64,000 nucleotides of DNA from Mesorhizobium australicum (GCF_900177325.1 NZ_FXBL01000002.1:124001-188000), one strand, 5' to 3'; numbered from the stretch's first letter, positions 46,803 to 57,315 are shown. Made by a program: numbers and translations. Notes: generated by a model from the sequence alone, not told the origin.

Positions 46803-48367
46803 ATGTTTTTGGGCATGAAAGCACCGCCGCTGGACAGTCAGGACGAGCTATTGGCATTGCGCGCGCTCGTCGCTGAACAGGCGGTGAAACTCAGCGCGCA
46901 AGAAGCCGAAGTCATCAAACGCGACTCGATCATCGGTCTTCTGCGCGCGCAGCTGGAACTGCTCCGACATCGGCAGCACGGCGCATCCTCAGAAAAGATC
47001 GATCGAAAGATTGAGCAATTCGAACTGATGCTCGAGGAGATCGAATCCTCTCGCGCCGAGGCTGATGCTCGTTCCGGAAAAGGCCTGCTGCCAGATCTGG
47101 ATGATACCCCCGACAAGCCGAAACGCAGACCTCTGCCGGATGGCCTTCCAACTGAAGAGCGGGTGTACGCAGCGCCCTGCAGTTGCCCGACTTGTGGTGG
47201 CCTGTCCTTCCTGAAGGCGGCCGACAAGGTGGTCCAGGTGATGGAGCATGTGCCGGCTTCCGGCATATTGAGAAGCGCATGGTCTGTAAGGACTGCGATA
47301 CAACGGTATCGGGTGAGATGCCGAGCTTGCCGATCGAGCGAGGCAAACCTGGACCAGGACTGCTCGCACACATCATGGTCGCCAAATTTGACGATCATAT
47401 CCCACTCTACCGTTTGTCCGAGATGTACGACCGGCTGGGGGTAGACATCTCCCGCTCCGTCATGGCGGACTGGGTCGGTCGCGTGTCAGTCCTGCTGGCC
47501 CCGCTCATCCTGCTGATCAGAGCCCACATCGCGGCCGTCGATCGAATACACACGGACGATACCCCGGTCGATGTCCTCGACCCAGGACGAGGAAAGACGA
47601 AAACCGGCAGGGTCTGGGTCTATGTCTTCGATGGCAGCGGCTACAAGGATCCCACGCCCGGAGCGATCGCCTATTACTATAGCCCCGACCGAAAGGGCGT
47701 GCATCCGGCTGAACACCTCGCTCACTTCAGCGGCGTAATGCATGCGGATGGGTATGCTGGCTACAGCAAGCTTTACGGCAACCAGATCATCGAAGCTGCC
47801 TGCATGGCGCATGTGCGCCGTAAGTTCCATGATGTGATCAAGCTCAAGCCATCTCCGATCGCCGACGAGGCTCTGTCGCGCATCGGTGCACTCTACGATA
47901 TCGAGGACCGTATCCGCGGCATGTCGGCTGACGAGAGGCGAACACTGCGCCAGCAACACGCCAGACCCATTCTGGCGGACCTCAAGGCCTGGATTGAAAC
48001 GACGCTTTCGACGCTGCCGCAGAAACAGAAGCTAGCAGAAGCGATGCGATATGCTCTCTCGCGATGGGCAGCTTTGAGCGTCTACATTGACGATGGCCGT
48101 GTCGAAATCGATAACAACATAGCTGAGCGCGCTATGAGGCCACTCGGAATTGGAAGAAAAAATTGGCTCTTTGCTGGGTCAGACAAGGGCGGCGAGCGCA
48201 TCGCCAATATCCTGACCATCATCGAGACAGCTAAGCTCCATGGCCGCAATCCAGAGGCCTATCTGACAGACGTCCTGACCAGGATCCAGAGCCATCCGAA
48301 GGATCGACTTGAGGAACTGCTCCCGTGGCAGTGGGCTCCGGCAAAAGACCGGTACGAGGCTGCGTGA
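46803..48367 (+). pseudogene. tnpC: IS66 transposase TnpC (element B), one frameshift
   Basis: Starts MFLGMKAPPLDSQDELLALR and reads correctly to VMEHVPAS near 47262. It then needs a shift of frame (one base missing) to continue HIEKRMVCKDCDTTVSGEMP through the DDE core (IHTDDTPVD, HADGYAGYSKLY, NNIAERAMRPLGIGRKNWL). The element is probably no longer active. Confidence 0.85.
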
Positions 48368-48672
48368 TGGCGCGCTCAAGGATCATCTATACCCTCAAAG
48401 AGGTCGCTGAGATGATCGGCGAGAACCTCGAGTTGATCGAAGAGGTGACCGCCAACTCGGATAATATCAGCGAGGGCGAATTGCTTTATGTCCGCGACGG
48501 CAGCGAATACGGCACGAAGGGCCTGACCGAGAACGGCGTGGACGAGCTCCAAAATCTCCTCGCCGACATAAGGACATGGGATGGTGGAATCCGCCAGTTT
48601 CTCGTCGATGAACAATGCGATCCGGATGTGGTCGAACGCGTTATGGCAGACGAGATGAAACGCGGCCTATAA
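48367..48672 (+). CDS. Fourth gene of IS66 element B, unknown function
   Basis: 101 residues from MARSRIIYTLKEVAEMIGEN, ATG overlapping the tnpC stop (TGATG). Shares with element A IGENLELIEEVTANSDNI, RDGSE and LADIRTWDGGIRQFLVDEQC. The N-terminus resembles a short HTH (YTLKEVAEMIGENLEL). No assigned function. Confidence 0.78.
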   Translation: MARSRIIYTLKEVAEMIGENLELIEEVTANSDNISEGELLYVRDGSEYGTKGLTENGVDELQNLLADIRTWDGGIRQFLVDEQCDPDVVERVMADEMKRGL

Positions 48673-48792
48673 TATCGGCCTCTCAACCAAGCGAAAATGC
48701 CTTCGCCGGACGCTCACGGTCGAGCACTGGGACGTAACGTGAGAACGTGTCGACGACCGTCAAGACGCGGATCTTCTTGCCCATCGCCAACT

Positions 48793-50098
48793 GGACGCCT
48801 CGAAAAACCTCGCCATTGACGGCTCGGGATGATTCACTGCCCCGGTGATTTGCCGGGAGGGGATGGATGCGGGGACAGGCCGGGTTTTGGGACATTGACG
48901 AGCGGTATGCTCGACTGAGCGAGGCGGGCGATCCTCTGGAAAAGCTGAACGCGGTGGTGCCATGGGAGGTTTTCCGAAAGCCGTTGGCCAAGGCGCTGAA
49001 ACGCTCCGACGGCGCCAAGGGCGGCAGGCCGCCCTACGATGCGGTGCTGATGTTCAAGATCATGGTGTTGCAGGCGCTTTACAGTCTGTCGGATGATCAG
49101 GCCGAATTCCAGATCCAGGATCGGCTCTCGTTCATGCGTTTTCTCGGGTTGGGGCTGGGCGATCGCGTGCCTGATGCCAAGACGATCTGGCTGTTCCGCG
49201 AGCATCTCACACAAGCCCGCGCGGTGGAGAACCTGTTCGCCCGTTTCGACAAGCACCTCACCAGGGCCGGCTATCTTGCCATGGGCGGTCAGATTGTCGA
49301 CGCCACCATCGTGGCGGCGCCGAAGCAGCGAAACACCGATGCCGAGAAGGCCGACATCAAAGCGGGCAAGATACCGGACGAGTGGAAAGACAAGCCCGCG
49401 AAGCTGCGCCAGAAGGATCGCGATGCGCGTTGGACGGTGAAGTTCTCGAAGGCCAAGGCGGCCGAGGATGGAAAGCCGCAACCGCGCGACATCGCCATTC
49501 CCGCCTTCGGTTACAAGAACCATGCCTCGATCGATCGCCGGCACGGCCTCATCCGTGGCTGGAATGTCACCAGCGCGGCGGCCTATGACGGCGCCCAGCT
49601 CCGCAATGTGCTCGACAAGAACAACACCAGTTCGACGGTCTGGGCCGACACGGCTTATCGCTCGAAGAAGAACGAGGAGTGGCTGGAGAAGAACGGCTAC
49701 GTTTCCGACATTCATCAGAAGAAGCCGAAAGGTCGGCCGATGAGCGAGGCGACGTCGCGGGCCAATGGTCGGAGATCGAAAACCCGCGCATTCGTCGAGC
49801 ACGTCTTCGCCCAGCAGAAGTCCAGGATGGGCCTGTTCGTCCGCACCATCGGTATCGCCCGCGCCAGAACCAAGATCGGCATGGCCAATCTCGCCTACAA
49901 TCTCACCCGCTTCGTCTGGCACGAGGGGCGAACTGCGTCCGCATGACCGCGTGAGCGGCGAAAACCGCCGTCGCAACGCCAAAATCGGCGCCCTGCGCCG
50001 GCCTAAAGACCAAAACCGAAGCAATCGCCGCGCATCAGGCCGCGCCAGACCTCATCTCCGTCCTACCAGCGCCGAAATCCGGGTAGTTCGAGGCGTCC
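48793..50098 (+). mobile_element. IS5-family element, copy 2
   Basis: 1306 bp, same ends as copy 1, opposite orientation; target duplication AACT (48789-48792, 50099-50102). Inserted in the OrfB of the IS3 type C element. Confidence 0.93.
48867..49946 (+). CDS. IS5 transposase (copy 2)
   Basis: Same 359-residue DDE transposase as copy 1, no difference noticed. Confidence 0.92.
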   Translation: MRGQAGFWDIDERYARLSEAGDPLEKLNAVVPWEVFRKPLAKALKRSDGAKGGRPPYDAVLMFKIMVLQALYSLSDDQAEFQIQDRLSFMRFLGLGLGDRVPDAKTIWLFREHLTQARAVENLFARFDKHLTRAGYLAMGGQIVDATIVAAPKQRNTDAEKADIKAGKIPDEWKDKPAKLRQKDRDARWTVKFSKAKAAEDGKPQPRDIAIPAFGYKNHASIDRRHGLIRGWNVTSAAAYDGAQLRNVLDKNNTSSTVWADTAYRSKKNEEWLEKNGYVSDIHQKKPKGRPMSEATSRANGRRSKTRAFVEHVFAQQKSRMGLFVRTIGIARARTKIGMANLAYNLTRFVWHEGRTASA

Positions 50099-50480
50099 AA
50101 CTGGTCGTGGACGAAGTCCATCGCCCAGGTCTCGTTGGGCCGCGTGGCTTCGCAACGGTCTTCCCGCAGCTTCGCCTTGACCCGCCGCTTCGGCGTCTTG
50201 TTCCGGAGCTGAAGACCCAAATCCCTGTAAATAGGATAGGTTCGCTTCATGTTGATGTCCCAGCCTTCGCGCTTGAGCATCACGTGAATACGCCGGTAGC
50301 CGTAGCGAACCCGCGTTGCGCAGATGTCCTTGATCCGAGCCTCGATGCCGGCCTGGTCGCGGCGGCGGGACTTGTAGCGATAGGTCGAAGTGTCGAACTC
50401 CAGAACCCGGCAGGCCCGCCGGATCGACACGTTCCAATCAGCACACGTCTCCGCCACCAGCTCGCGTTTGCGACCAGGCC

Positions 50481-50747
50481 TTACAGTTTTCGGCGGATGA
50501 CGTCCTGGAGCATCTCCTTGTCCAGCGACAGGTCGGCGACGAGTTTCCGTAGCTTGGCATTCTCGTCCTCGAGCCGCTTCAGCCGCTTCATCTCCGTCGG
50601 CAGCAGCCCGTCGTATTTCTTTTTCCAGTTGAAGTAGGTCGCTTGACTAATCCCGGCGCGGCGACAAATCTCCGCAACCGGAATCCCGTCTGCCCCCTGC
50701 TTCAGAATGAACGCCTTCTGCGCGTCCGAAAACCTCGATGCCTTCAT
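50481..50747 (-). CDS. IS3 type C OrfA
   Basis: 88 residues: MKASRFSDAQKAFILKQGAD, ICRRAGISQATYFNWKKKY and a coil [20 protein letters not shown]. Intact, but its OrfB partner is destroyed. Confidence 0.85.
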   Translation of the reverse strand: MKASRFSDAQKAFILKQGADGIPVAEICRRAGISQATYFNWKKKYDGLLPTEMKRLKRLEDENAKLRKLVADLSLDKEMLQDVIRRKL

Positions 50748-50819
50748 CGTTCTCCGCTCCCCCAGCCAGGAAAGCTAGCGCGGAAAACTCCAATTATGAA
50801 CGGTCCAATTCTGTGGGTT

Positions 50820-51170
50820 CAGAGCAACCGCCGTCGAAAGCCGCTACGGACAAGTCAATCGCTTGGCGCAAACGATCGAGTGGCTCTCCGAAAACGATCG
50901 GGTACATCGCCTGCGAAACCAGAGCGATGGCGCGCGACATCGGACTGGAGCCGAGGACAACGCCCGGTACGGAGCCCGCAGTCAAACGGCATGGCAGAGG
51001 CCTTCGTAGGCCATGAAGCGCGACTACATCCGCATCTCACCCTGCCGGACGCCAGAACCGTAATGGAAAACCTTCCTTTGTGGATCGAGCGTTACAACAC
51101 TCTTCATCCCCACAAAGCACTCGGCTATCGTTCACCCTGCGAGTTCATCGCAGAGCAAACCCAACCGTGA
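50820..51170 (+). pseudogene. IS2-type (IS3 family) OrfB, C-terminal remnant
   Basis: Reads AVESRYGQVNRLAQTIEWLS, then in other frames ETRAMARDIGLEPRTTP, QSNGMAEAFV and LPLWIERYNTLHPHKALGYR. Several frameshifts, no N-terminal part. Confidence 0.7.
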
Positions 51171-51227
51171 TCGTGTCCGATCATTCAGGGGCAACAACAG
51201 TCGCCTGCCAGAACCCGAAAACTAATA

Positions 51228-51442
51228 TTGACGTCATTTTGGTTATGTGCAAGCTTTCTCTCTCAGTGGCGGGCTAGCCACTGTAACATCAGCGCCGAGT
51301 TCGACTTGCAGGTTTTCCTGCCAGTGCGATTATGTGGCGCGTGGCATTCTCAAAACTGAACATTATTTCATCGCCTGAGATGGCTGTTGTCGGCATTTGG
51401 CCGCAGCCTCGAAGGAGGTGAAAGATCAATAAGGGGAACGCA
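51228..51442 (+). promoter_or_regulatory. urtA2 leader: TTGACG box and two conserved hairpins
   Basis: Homologue of 25811-26028. TTGACG 51228-51233. Hairpin 1: CAGTGGC (51264-51270), loop GGGCTA, GCCACTG (51277-51283), perfect. Hairpin 2: ACT-T-GCAGG, loop TTTT, CCTGC-C-AGT (about 51304-51324). Stem bases differ from copy 1 in pairs. A block ATGTGGC-CG...CATTCTCAAAA after the hairpins is also conserved. AGGGGAA is the ribosome site. Confidence 0.55.
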
Positions 51443-52603
51443 ATGAGAACATCACTAAAAAAAGCTCTGGTATTGTTTGCGGCAACCGCACTTTCAATCG
51501 GAGGGGCCTTTGCTGAAGACGATCCAATTGTATTGGGTATACCAGGGGGATTAAGTGGTGCAAACAGTGTCACCGCCCCCGCAGTGTTGCAGGCAATGGA
51601 GCTTGCGATTTCAGAAATTAATGACGCCGGAGGAGTGTTGAACAGGAAGTTCGCCATGGAACTTGCCGACAGTGCCTCGAGTGCCGCGGGAGCCCAGAAA
51701 GCGTATGACTATCTCGTGTTTCAAAAGAAAGTTAATGTCATAATTTCATCGGAACCAAGTTCGGCCAGAAACGCAGGGCTACCGATCATCACTAGAGGAA
51801 AAATCCCCTATATCTATACTTCGTTCTATGAGGGTGGGTCTTGCAACAAATATCAACATATTGATGCTTGGGTACCACAGCAGATGGTGTCTCTCATGGT
51901 CGACGCCTTTATGAAAGATAAGGGTGCCAAAACATTCTTCCTGGTTGGAAACGACTACGCCTTTGGCCGTGGCCTCCTAGGCGACACTAACAAGTACATC
52001 ACGGAGAAGGGCGGCACCGTCGTCGGAGAAGAATATAATCCGATCGACGCGAGCGATTGGACGTCGATTATCAGCAAAATCCGTGAGGCCAATCCAGACG
52101 CCATTATAACGTCGACAGCAGCCGGCGCGCCGAATGTCACGTTTACGAAGCAACTGCGATCAGCTGGTGTGACCGCATTGTACGGGAATTATGCACTCGA
52201 TGAAGGTACTGCAAAAAGCTTGGGTGCTGATGCAGAAGGTATTTATCTCGGTGGCACATACTACACCAGCATCGATTCTGAGAGTAACGCGAAGTTTCTG
52301 AAAGCATTAAAGGACAAATTTGGGGCCGAGACAAAAACCGCGAGCGAACTCTCGGTCCCTCAATATGATGCCATTCATCTCTATGCCCTAGCTGTCGCAA
52401 AAGCCGGCACAACGGACACCGATGCTGTTGTAAAGGCTCTGAGCGAAGTCACTTTCGATGGTCCGAGAGGTCCAATACAAATGTCGAAGCAGCGCCATGC
52501 ACCGCTGACAATGTATCTCGCTCAGGTGAATGCTCAGGGCGATACTAAAATTATTAAGACAGAGCCAAATGTAGATCCGGGCGAGCAATGTCCTGATCTT
52601 TAA
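51443..52603 (+). CDS. Amide/urea ABC transporter substrate-binding protein (UrtA/FmdD-like), intact
   Basis: 386 residues. Signal peptide MRTSLKKALVLFAATALSIG to about residue 25 (AFA/ED). Type 1 periplasmic binding fold: DPIVLGIPGGLSGANS, ARNAGLPIITRGKIPYIYTS, FYEGGSCNKYQH, GNDYAFGRGLLGDTNKY, TSTAAGAPNVTFTKQL. It is very similar to the broken copy at 26029 and may take over its role with UrtB, UrtCD and UrtE encoded 20 kb away. No permease follows it here. Ligand inferred from the operon of its paralogue, not from residues. Confidence 0.85.
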   Translation: MRTSLKKALVLFAATALSIGGAFAEDDPIVLGIPGGLSGANSVTAPAVLQAMELAISEINDAGGVLNRKFAMELADSASSAAGAQKAYDYLVFQKKVNVIISSEPSSARNAGLPIITRGKIPYIYTSFYEGGSCNKYQHIDAWVPQQMVSLMVDAFMKDKGAKTFFLVGNDYAFGRGLLGDTNKYITEKGGTVVGEEYNPIDASDWTSIISKIREANPDAIITSTAAGAPNVTFTKQLRSAGVTALYGNYALDEGTAKSLGADAEGIYLGGTYYTSIDSESNAKFLKALKDKFGAETKTASELSVPQYDAIHLYALAVAKAGTTDTDAVVKALSEVTFDGPRGPIQMSKQRHAPLTMYLAQVNAQGDTKIIKTEPNVDPGEQCPDL

Positions 52604-52853
52604 TTCGCATACCTTGACACTTCGTTGGACCAAGGAATTTTTCCGCCCGTACAAACGTGTTGACCGAAATGCCTTCCTAGAGCGGTTCTGACAATTCAGT
52701 GAAAACCAGGATCGCTCTAGGCTCAACGTCAAATTCTCCAAAATCTAGCAGATAGATAACCAACATCGTCGCGCATGAGAGTTCTCCACGCTTGCGCGTT
52801 GGTGAATTTGGAATGTAGCGGCGCCCTGCGGATAGCTAAAACGAAAGAAAACT

Positions 52854-54407
52854 ATGAGAAAGCATGAAAATCTTCCTAAGTCTACTCTCCGTGTAGCCCT
52901 CGACTGGGAGGTCGACGCCATTGATCCGCCCACTTCATTTGGCGGGTGGACTACCGGCAGAGTGGTTCAGCAGGTGTTCGAAAGTCTTTTTGAGGACGAT
53001 CTGGAGGATGAGGCGGCCAACCCGACACGACTCATTCCCGCGCTTGCCACTTCGGTTGAAATCTCCAATGACGGACTTCAATACTTATTTCGCTTGCGAG
53101 ACGGAGTGCGATTTCACGATGGATGTCGGTTCGACGCGGAGGCGGTACGGTTCAATATAGAACGCATGTGGAATCCCCAGGCTCCTCAATATTCCCCTGT
53201 GGCAGCAGATTATAACAGGATTGGTCTTGAAGCATTAAAATCGGTGGAAGTCCTCGACCCACTGTCGGTCCTGATGACGCTGGAGGAACCTTTTCCAGAG
53301 TTTCTTCGATACATGACGCAAGAGGATGCACCCGGTGCGCATGTCTATCTCAGCCCACAAGCACTGAAAATTCATGGAAACGCGGGTATCGCGGATCGTG
53401 CGCCAGGTACTGGCCCGTTTCGGTTTGATTGTCGCTTTTCAACGCGTTTCGGCAGTGGAGTCCGGCTGATTGGCAACAACGACTATTGGGGGGGAGTCCC
53501 TAGGCTAGATGGGATCGAATTTAAACCCTACCCGAAATCGGAAGATCGGTATGAAGCGTTGCTCAACGGAGAAGCCGATTTGGCTTATGGTCTTGAGGGA
53601 ACCGATCTTGATGAGTTGAAGCGACGTGGCTTTGTTGTTGTCGACGGCCAAGTACCTCATGTTTGGTACTTTATTTTTAATATGCGAGATCCCGTTCTTT
53701 GTGACGTTCGCGTCCGTCATGCAATCGCGCATGCGCTCGACCGCGATGCGCTTTGCAACGACATTTTCAAGGGACATACAGTTGCCGCATCCGGCATGTT
53801 GCCTCCGGCCTCGCCAGCCTTTGATGGAACGTACTGTTTTCCTTATGAATATGATCCGGAACGTGCACGGCAACTTTTGAAGGAAGCAGGTGTAGCTTCC
53901 AATTGGCGTTTGCACATCATGTCGGCAAAGGCCGGCGGGGGGGATACTGTTCGGATCTGCGACTATCTTGCTACGAGTCTGGAAGCGGTTGGGTATGGCG
54001 CGGAAATCGTGTGGACAGAGGATTGGATTTCTTATTGCCACCAATGGCGATCTGGTTTGCCGGATGGCGTCGGTGTTTCGCATATGAGTTGGGGTATGTC
54101 TTGCGATGTTTGGCTGGACCAGGTGCTGCATTCACGAAATAGCTCGCCGCATGGGTTCAACGCAGGATATTATTCTAATCCAACAGTTGACAACTTGTTG
54201 GACAAAGCACGGCGATCACAGGATGACCTTCAGCGACTCCAGCTCTATCGGCGAGCCAATAAACAAATTATGGACGATTTACCGGTGCTACCAGTACTAA
54301 ATTTGCGGCGTGGCAACGTTTGTTATCACCCGCGAGTCAAAGGGTTTTGCAATCCAAGTCAAGATTGGAATTCGTTCAAAAATGTATGGATAGATTCGAA
54401 TATTTGA
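52854..54407 (+). CDS. Leaderless family 5 binding protein, paralogue 3, intact
   Basis: 517 residues, closest to the protein at 40234. Starts MRKHENLPKSTLRVALDWEV with an in-frame TAG seven codons upstream, so it cannot have a signal peptide. Contains FDAEAVRFNIERMWNPQAP, TQEDAPGAHVYLSPQAL, NNDYWGGVPRLDGIEFKPYP and LDQVLHSRNSSPHGFNAGYY. The G run at the frameshift site of paralogue 2 has seven Gs here and the frame is intact. 250 bases after urtA2. Probably cytoplasmic; ligand unknown. Confidence 0.85.
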   Translation: MRKHENLPKSTLRVALDWEVDAIDPPTSFGGWTTGRVVQQVFESLFEDDLEDEAANPTRLIPALATSVEISNDGLQYLFRLRDGVRFHDGCRFDAEAVRFNIERMWNPQAPQYSPVAADYNRIGLEALKSVEVLDPLSVLMTLEEPFPEFLRYMTQEDAPGAHVYLSPQALKIHGNAGIADRAPGTGPFRFDCRFSTRFGSGVRLIGNNDYWGGVPRLDGIEFKPYPKSEDRYEALLNGEADLAYGLEGTDLDELKRRGFVVVDGQVPHVWYFIFNMRDPVLCDVRVRHAIAHALDRDALCNDIFKGHTVAASGMLPPASPAFDGTYCFPYEYDPERARQLLKEAGVASNWRLHIMSAKAGGGDTVRICDYLATSLEAVGYGAEIVWTEDWISYCHQWRSGLPDGVGVSHMSWGMSCDVWLDQVLHSRNSSPHGFNAGYYSNPTVDNLLDKARRSQDDLQRLQLYRRANKQIMDDLPVLPVLNLRRGNVCYHPRVKGFCNPSQDWNSFKNVWIDSNI

Positions 54408-54549
54408 TCCGACGGACATCGTTGCCACATATTATTAATGCGCCGCTTCAGGCCGCAGATTGTTGAGGTGAGCGGCTATGTTCCATCACGCAACGGAATG
54501 GTCGGGTATTGAGACGTTAGTCTCGAAAGGGTGACCTGCCACTGAACTG

Positions 54550-55455
54550 TCATCCAGCGGCGATTAGAGCCTCGACCGTTTCTGTTACGCCGTTTGGCGT
54601 GGGTTGAGCAATCGGCGCAGTGTTGGAGCCGGTTGCGGCGATAACCTCGGCGAAGGCCGCCGGGGTCTGGTAGCCGAGCGAGGAATGGGGTCTCGCGGTG
54701 TTGAAATCCTCCCTCCACTCGGCGATGGCGCTTCGGGCGTGGTCGAGGCCGAAAAACAGGCTTTCGTTCAAAAGCTCGTCGCGCATCCGGCCGTTGAAGG
54801 ATTCGACGTAGCCGTTTTGCATCGGCTTGCCCGGCGCGATGTAGTGCCACTCGACGCGATGATCCTTCGACCAGGCGAGGATTGCGTTCGATGTGAACTC
54901 CGTGCCGTGGTCGGAGACGATCATGTCCGGCTTGCCGCGCTCGGCGATCAGGTCCGTCAGTTCGCGAGCGACACGGCGGCCGGAGATCGAAGTGTCCGGG
55001 ATCGCGGCCAGACACTCCCGGGTCACGTCATCGACGATGTTCAGCACACGAAAGCGCCGCCCGCAGGCGAACTGGTCGTGCACGAAATCCAGCGACCAGC
55101 GTGCATTTGGCCGAGCCTGGACCAGGATCGGCGCTCGGGTGCCCTCGGCTCGCCGACGTGTCCGACGCTTGCGCACGGTCAGCCCTTCCTCACGGTAGAG
55201 CCGATAGATGCGATTGATCCCCGACGGCTCGCCTTCGCGCCTAAGCAGGATGAACAGCCGCCGATAGCCGAAGCGTCGGCGCTCGTTGGCAAGATCGCGC
55301 AACCTGGTGCGCAATCCCATCTCGGCCGGGCGCCTTGACTGGTAGCGGATCATCTTGCGATCGGCACCGACGAAGGAACAGGCCCGACGCTCCGACAGGC
55401 CCATGACGGCCTGCAGATGCGCGACGGCTTCGCGCTTGGCGGCGGGCCCTACCAT
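54550..55455 (-). CDS. IS3 type E transposase OrfB
   Basis: 301 residues. [30 protein letters not shown] (first Asp), [15 protein letters not shown] (second Asp; DHG in place of the more common DNG), [18 protein letters not shown] (Glu), [12 protein letters not shown]. Complete; read from OrfA by frameshift or coupling. Confidence 0.88.
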   Translation of the reverse strand: MVGPAAKREAVAHLQAVMGLSERRACSFVGADRKMIRYQSRRPAEMGLRTRLRDLANERRRFGYRRLFILLRREGEPSGINRIYRLYREEGLTVRKRRTRRRAEGTRAPILVQARPNARWSLDFVHDQFACGRRFRVLNIVDDVTRECLAAIPDTSISGRRVARELTDLIAERGKPDMIVSDHGTEFTSNAILAWSKDHRVEWHYIAPGKPMQNGYVESFNGRMRDELLNESLFFGLDHARSAIAEWREDFNTARPHSSLGYQTPAAFAEVIAATGSNTAPIAQPTPNGVTETVEALIAAG

Positions 55456-55715
55456 TTTTTTGACAGAAGCTCGCGCAGCGCCGAGGCTTCCAGCATCTGA
55501 TCGGCGAGCAGCTTCTTCAGCTTCGCATTCTCGTCTTCCAGGGCCTTCAGGCGTTTGGCGTCGGACACGTCCATCCCGCCATACTTCGCCTTCCAGTTAT
55601 ACAGCGTCGCCTCGGAAACCCCGTGCTTGCGAGCCAGATCGCCAGCCTTCGCGCCCGCCTCATGCTCGCGCAGAACCGCAATGATCTGCTCTTCCGTAAA
55701 TCGCTTTCGCTTCAT
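55449..55715 (-). CDS. IS3 type E OrfA
   Basis: 88 residues: [37 protein letters not shown], coil [20 protein letters not shown]. Overlaps OrfB by 7 bases. Confidence 0.88.
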   Translation of the reverse strand: MKRKRFTEEQIIAVLREHEAGAKAGDLARKHGVSEATLYNWKAKYGGMDVSDAKRLKALEDENAKLKKLLADQMLEASALRELLSKKW

Positions 55716-56025
55716 CAGTCCGTCCTTCGATCATGGGCCGGACTCTAATCTCAGATGGAGGAAAAACTCAGTGGCAGGTCAAAGACGCTGGAGGACGAGA
55801 ACACGAAGCTGAAGCGGTTGCTGGCGGACGCGATGCTCGACAATGCTGCTTTGAAGGACCTTTTGGGAAAGAAGTGGTGACGCCCGCAGCCCAGCGGAAC
55901 GCTGTCGCTCACCTGATGAACCAACATCGGATGAGCGAACGGCGGGCGTGTTGTCAGGCGAAATGAGAAATTGCCCCCCGGACGAAAGGAAGAACTGACC
56001 CCCTCTCTTTTGAGAGGACGGATAG

Positions 56026-57315
56026 ATGACGACAGAGCTTTCGGCGACACCTGCATTCTCGGGGACAATGCAGGGAGAGGCGATGCTTCAAGCGGAAGAA
56101 GTTGTGGCGATGCTGCGCCTTCATGAACGAGGCTGGGGAGCGAAGCGGATTGCACAGGAGTTTGGCTGCGCGCGAAACACGGTTCGGCGATATCTTCGCG
56201 AAGGCGGTGTGATTGCCTATCGGCAACCTCGTCGTCGAACAGCCTTCGACGGATTGGATGATTGGCTTCGCGAGCGGTTTTTCCGCCATGGCGGCAATGC
56301 CGACGTTATCCGCCAGGAACTGGCGAGCGAACATGGGATCGTGATCGGTCTCCGCTCGGTGGAGTTACGAGTGCAGCGCTGGCGGCGGGAATTGAAGGCG
56401 CAGAAGCGCGCGACGATCCGCTTCGAGACAGCGCCGGGCCATCAGATGCAGATCGATTTTGGTGACACTCGCGTTTGGATCGGGGGTGAGCGGGTTCGAG
56501 TGCACCTGTTCGTGGGAACACTGGGCTATTCGCGGCGGATGCATATCCGGCCTTCGCTGCGTGAGCGTCAGGCGGACTGGTTTGAGGGGATGGAAGGCTC
56601 CTTCCTGCGTTTCGGCGGGGTTCCGGCGGAAGTTCTTCTGGATAATGCCAAAGCCCTGGTTGAGCATCATGACGCGGTGACGCGCGAGGTGAAGTTCAAT
56701 GCCCGCCTGCATGCCTTTGCCCGATACTGGGGCTTCACGCCGCGAGCCTGTGCGCCATATCGGGCGCGGACGAAAGGCAAAGATGAGCGCGGGGTTGGCT
56801 ACGTCAAGAAGAACGCGATCGCCGGCCGCCGGTTCGAGAACTGGGCTGCGTTCGAGGCCCATCTGGACCGGTGGATACGCGAGGTCGCCGACCAGCGGGA
56901 GCACGGCACGACCGGCATTGCGCCATCAGAGCGGTTTGCTGCTGAAGCTGGTGCGCTGCGCCCCTTGGCTGGCCGTGCGCCGTTCGGGCAATTGCGGGAT
57001 CTGGTGCGCAAGGTCCAGGCCGACTGTGCGATCGACCTCGACACGAACAGCTACTCGGTGCCTTGGCGTCTGATCGGCGAGACCGTTCAGGTTGTCGTGC
57101 TGGCGGGCCGTGTGATCATCCGGCATGCGGGCCAGGTCGTTGCCGATCATGCTCTGTGCCGGGGAAGGCGACAACGCATCGTGGACCGGGCGCATTTTGT
57201 CGGTGTCGCCGGTGCCGATGGTGTGGTGCGGGCCGCCGCGCCCATCGACATTCTCCCTCCCACCCTGTTGCGTCCGCTTGCAGAATACGAGGCGGTTGTC
57301 GGAGGGGGCTGGTGA
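56026..57315 (+). CDS. istA: IS21 transposase IstA
   Basis: 429 residues. N-terminal HTH (MLRLHERGWGAKRIAQEFGC, ARNTVRRYLREGG) and rve core with MQIDFGDTRVW, PAEVLLDNAKAL and KGKDERGVGYVKKN as D, D, E. A Met 18 codons in could also be the start. The stop overlaps the istB start (TGATG). Confidence 0.9.
   Translation: MTTELSATPAFSGTMQGEAMLQAEEVVAMLRLHERGWGAKRIAQEFGCARNTVRRYLREGGVIAYRQPRRRTAFDGLDDWLRERFFRHGGNADVIRQELASEHGIVIGLRSVELRVQRWRRELKAQKRATIRFETAPGHQMQIDFGDTRVWIGGERVRVHLFVGTLGYSRRMHIRPSLRERQADWFEGMEGSFLRFGGVPAEVLLDNAKALVEHHDAVTREVKFNARLHAFARYWGFTPRACAPYRARTKGKDERGVGYVKKNAIAGRRFENWAAFEAHLDRWIREVADQREHGTTGIAPSERFAAEAGALRPLAGRAPFGQLRDLVRKVQADCAIDLDTNSYSVPWRLIGETVQVVVLAGRVIIRHAGQVVADHALCRGRRQRIVDRAHFVGVAGADGVVRAAAPIDILPPTLLRPLAEYEAVVGGGW

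Larger units (their letters stand above)
45931..48717 (+). mobile_element. IS66-family element B
   Basis: 2787 bp, ends GTGAGCGTCCGG / CCGGACGCTCAC, with an 8-bp target duplication GGTCGAGC (45923-45930 and 48718-48725). Confidence 0.9.
42688..50457 (-). pseudogene. IS3 type C transposase OrfB in four pieces
   Basis: Pieces in order: 50457-50099 (YGYRRIHVMLKREGWDINMK, ending WAMDFVHDQL), 48792-48718 (AMGKKIRVLTVVDTFSRYVP), 45930-45832 (RFSYRAEDVVRTLEQVCPTI), 42991-42688 (SRDLDLWAYTRGVTLDF, AYIEAFNGRFRAECLN, VPISLINPDG). Small indels are also present in the last piece. The sequence is not functional. Confidence 0.85.
42655..50807 (-). mobile_element. IS3-family element (type C), split by three nested insertions
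   Basis: Ends TGGACCG at 42655 and CGGTCCA at 50801-50807, with GGAGTTTTCCG-like sequence inside both. Removing IS66-A, IS66-B, IS5 copy 2 and one copy of each target duplication leaves 1200 bp, the right size for one IS3. Confidence 0.85.
54532..55781 (-). mobile_element. IS3-family element (type E), complete
   Basis: 1250 bp with terminal TGACCTGCCACTGA / TCAGTGGCAGGTCA. The right end is fused to the middle of another IS3 (type D), so it inserted there and the left part of the target was lost; no target duplication. Confidence 0.85.
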
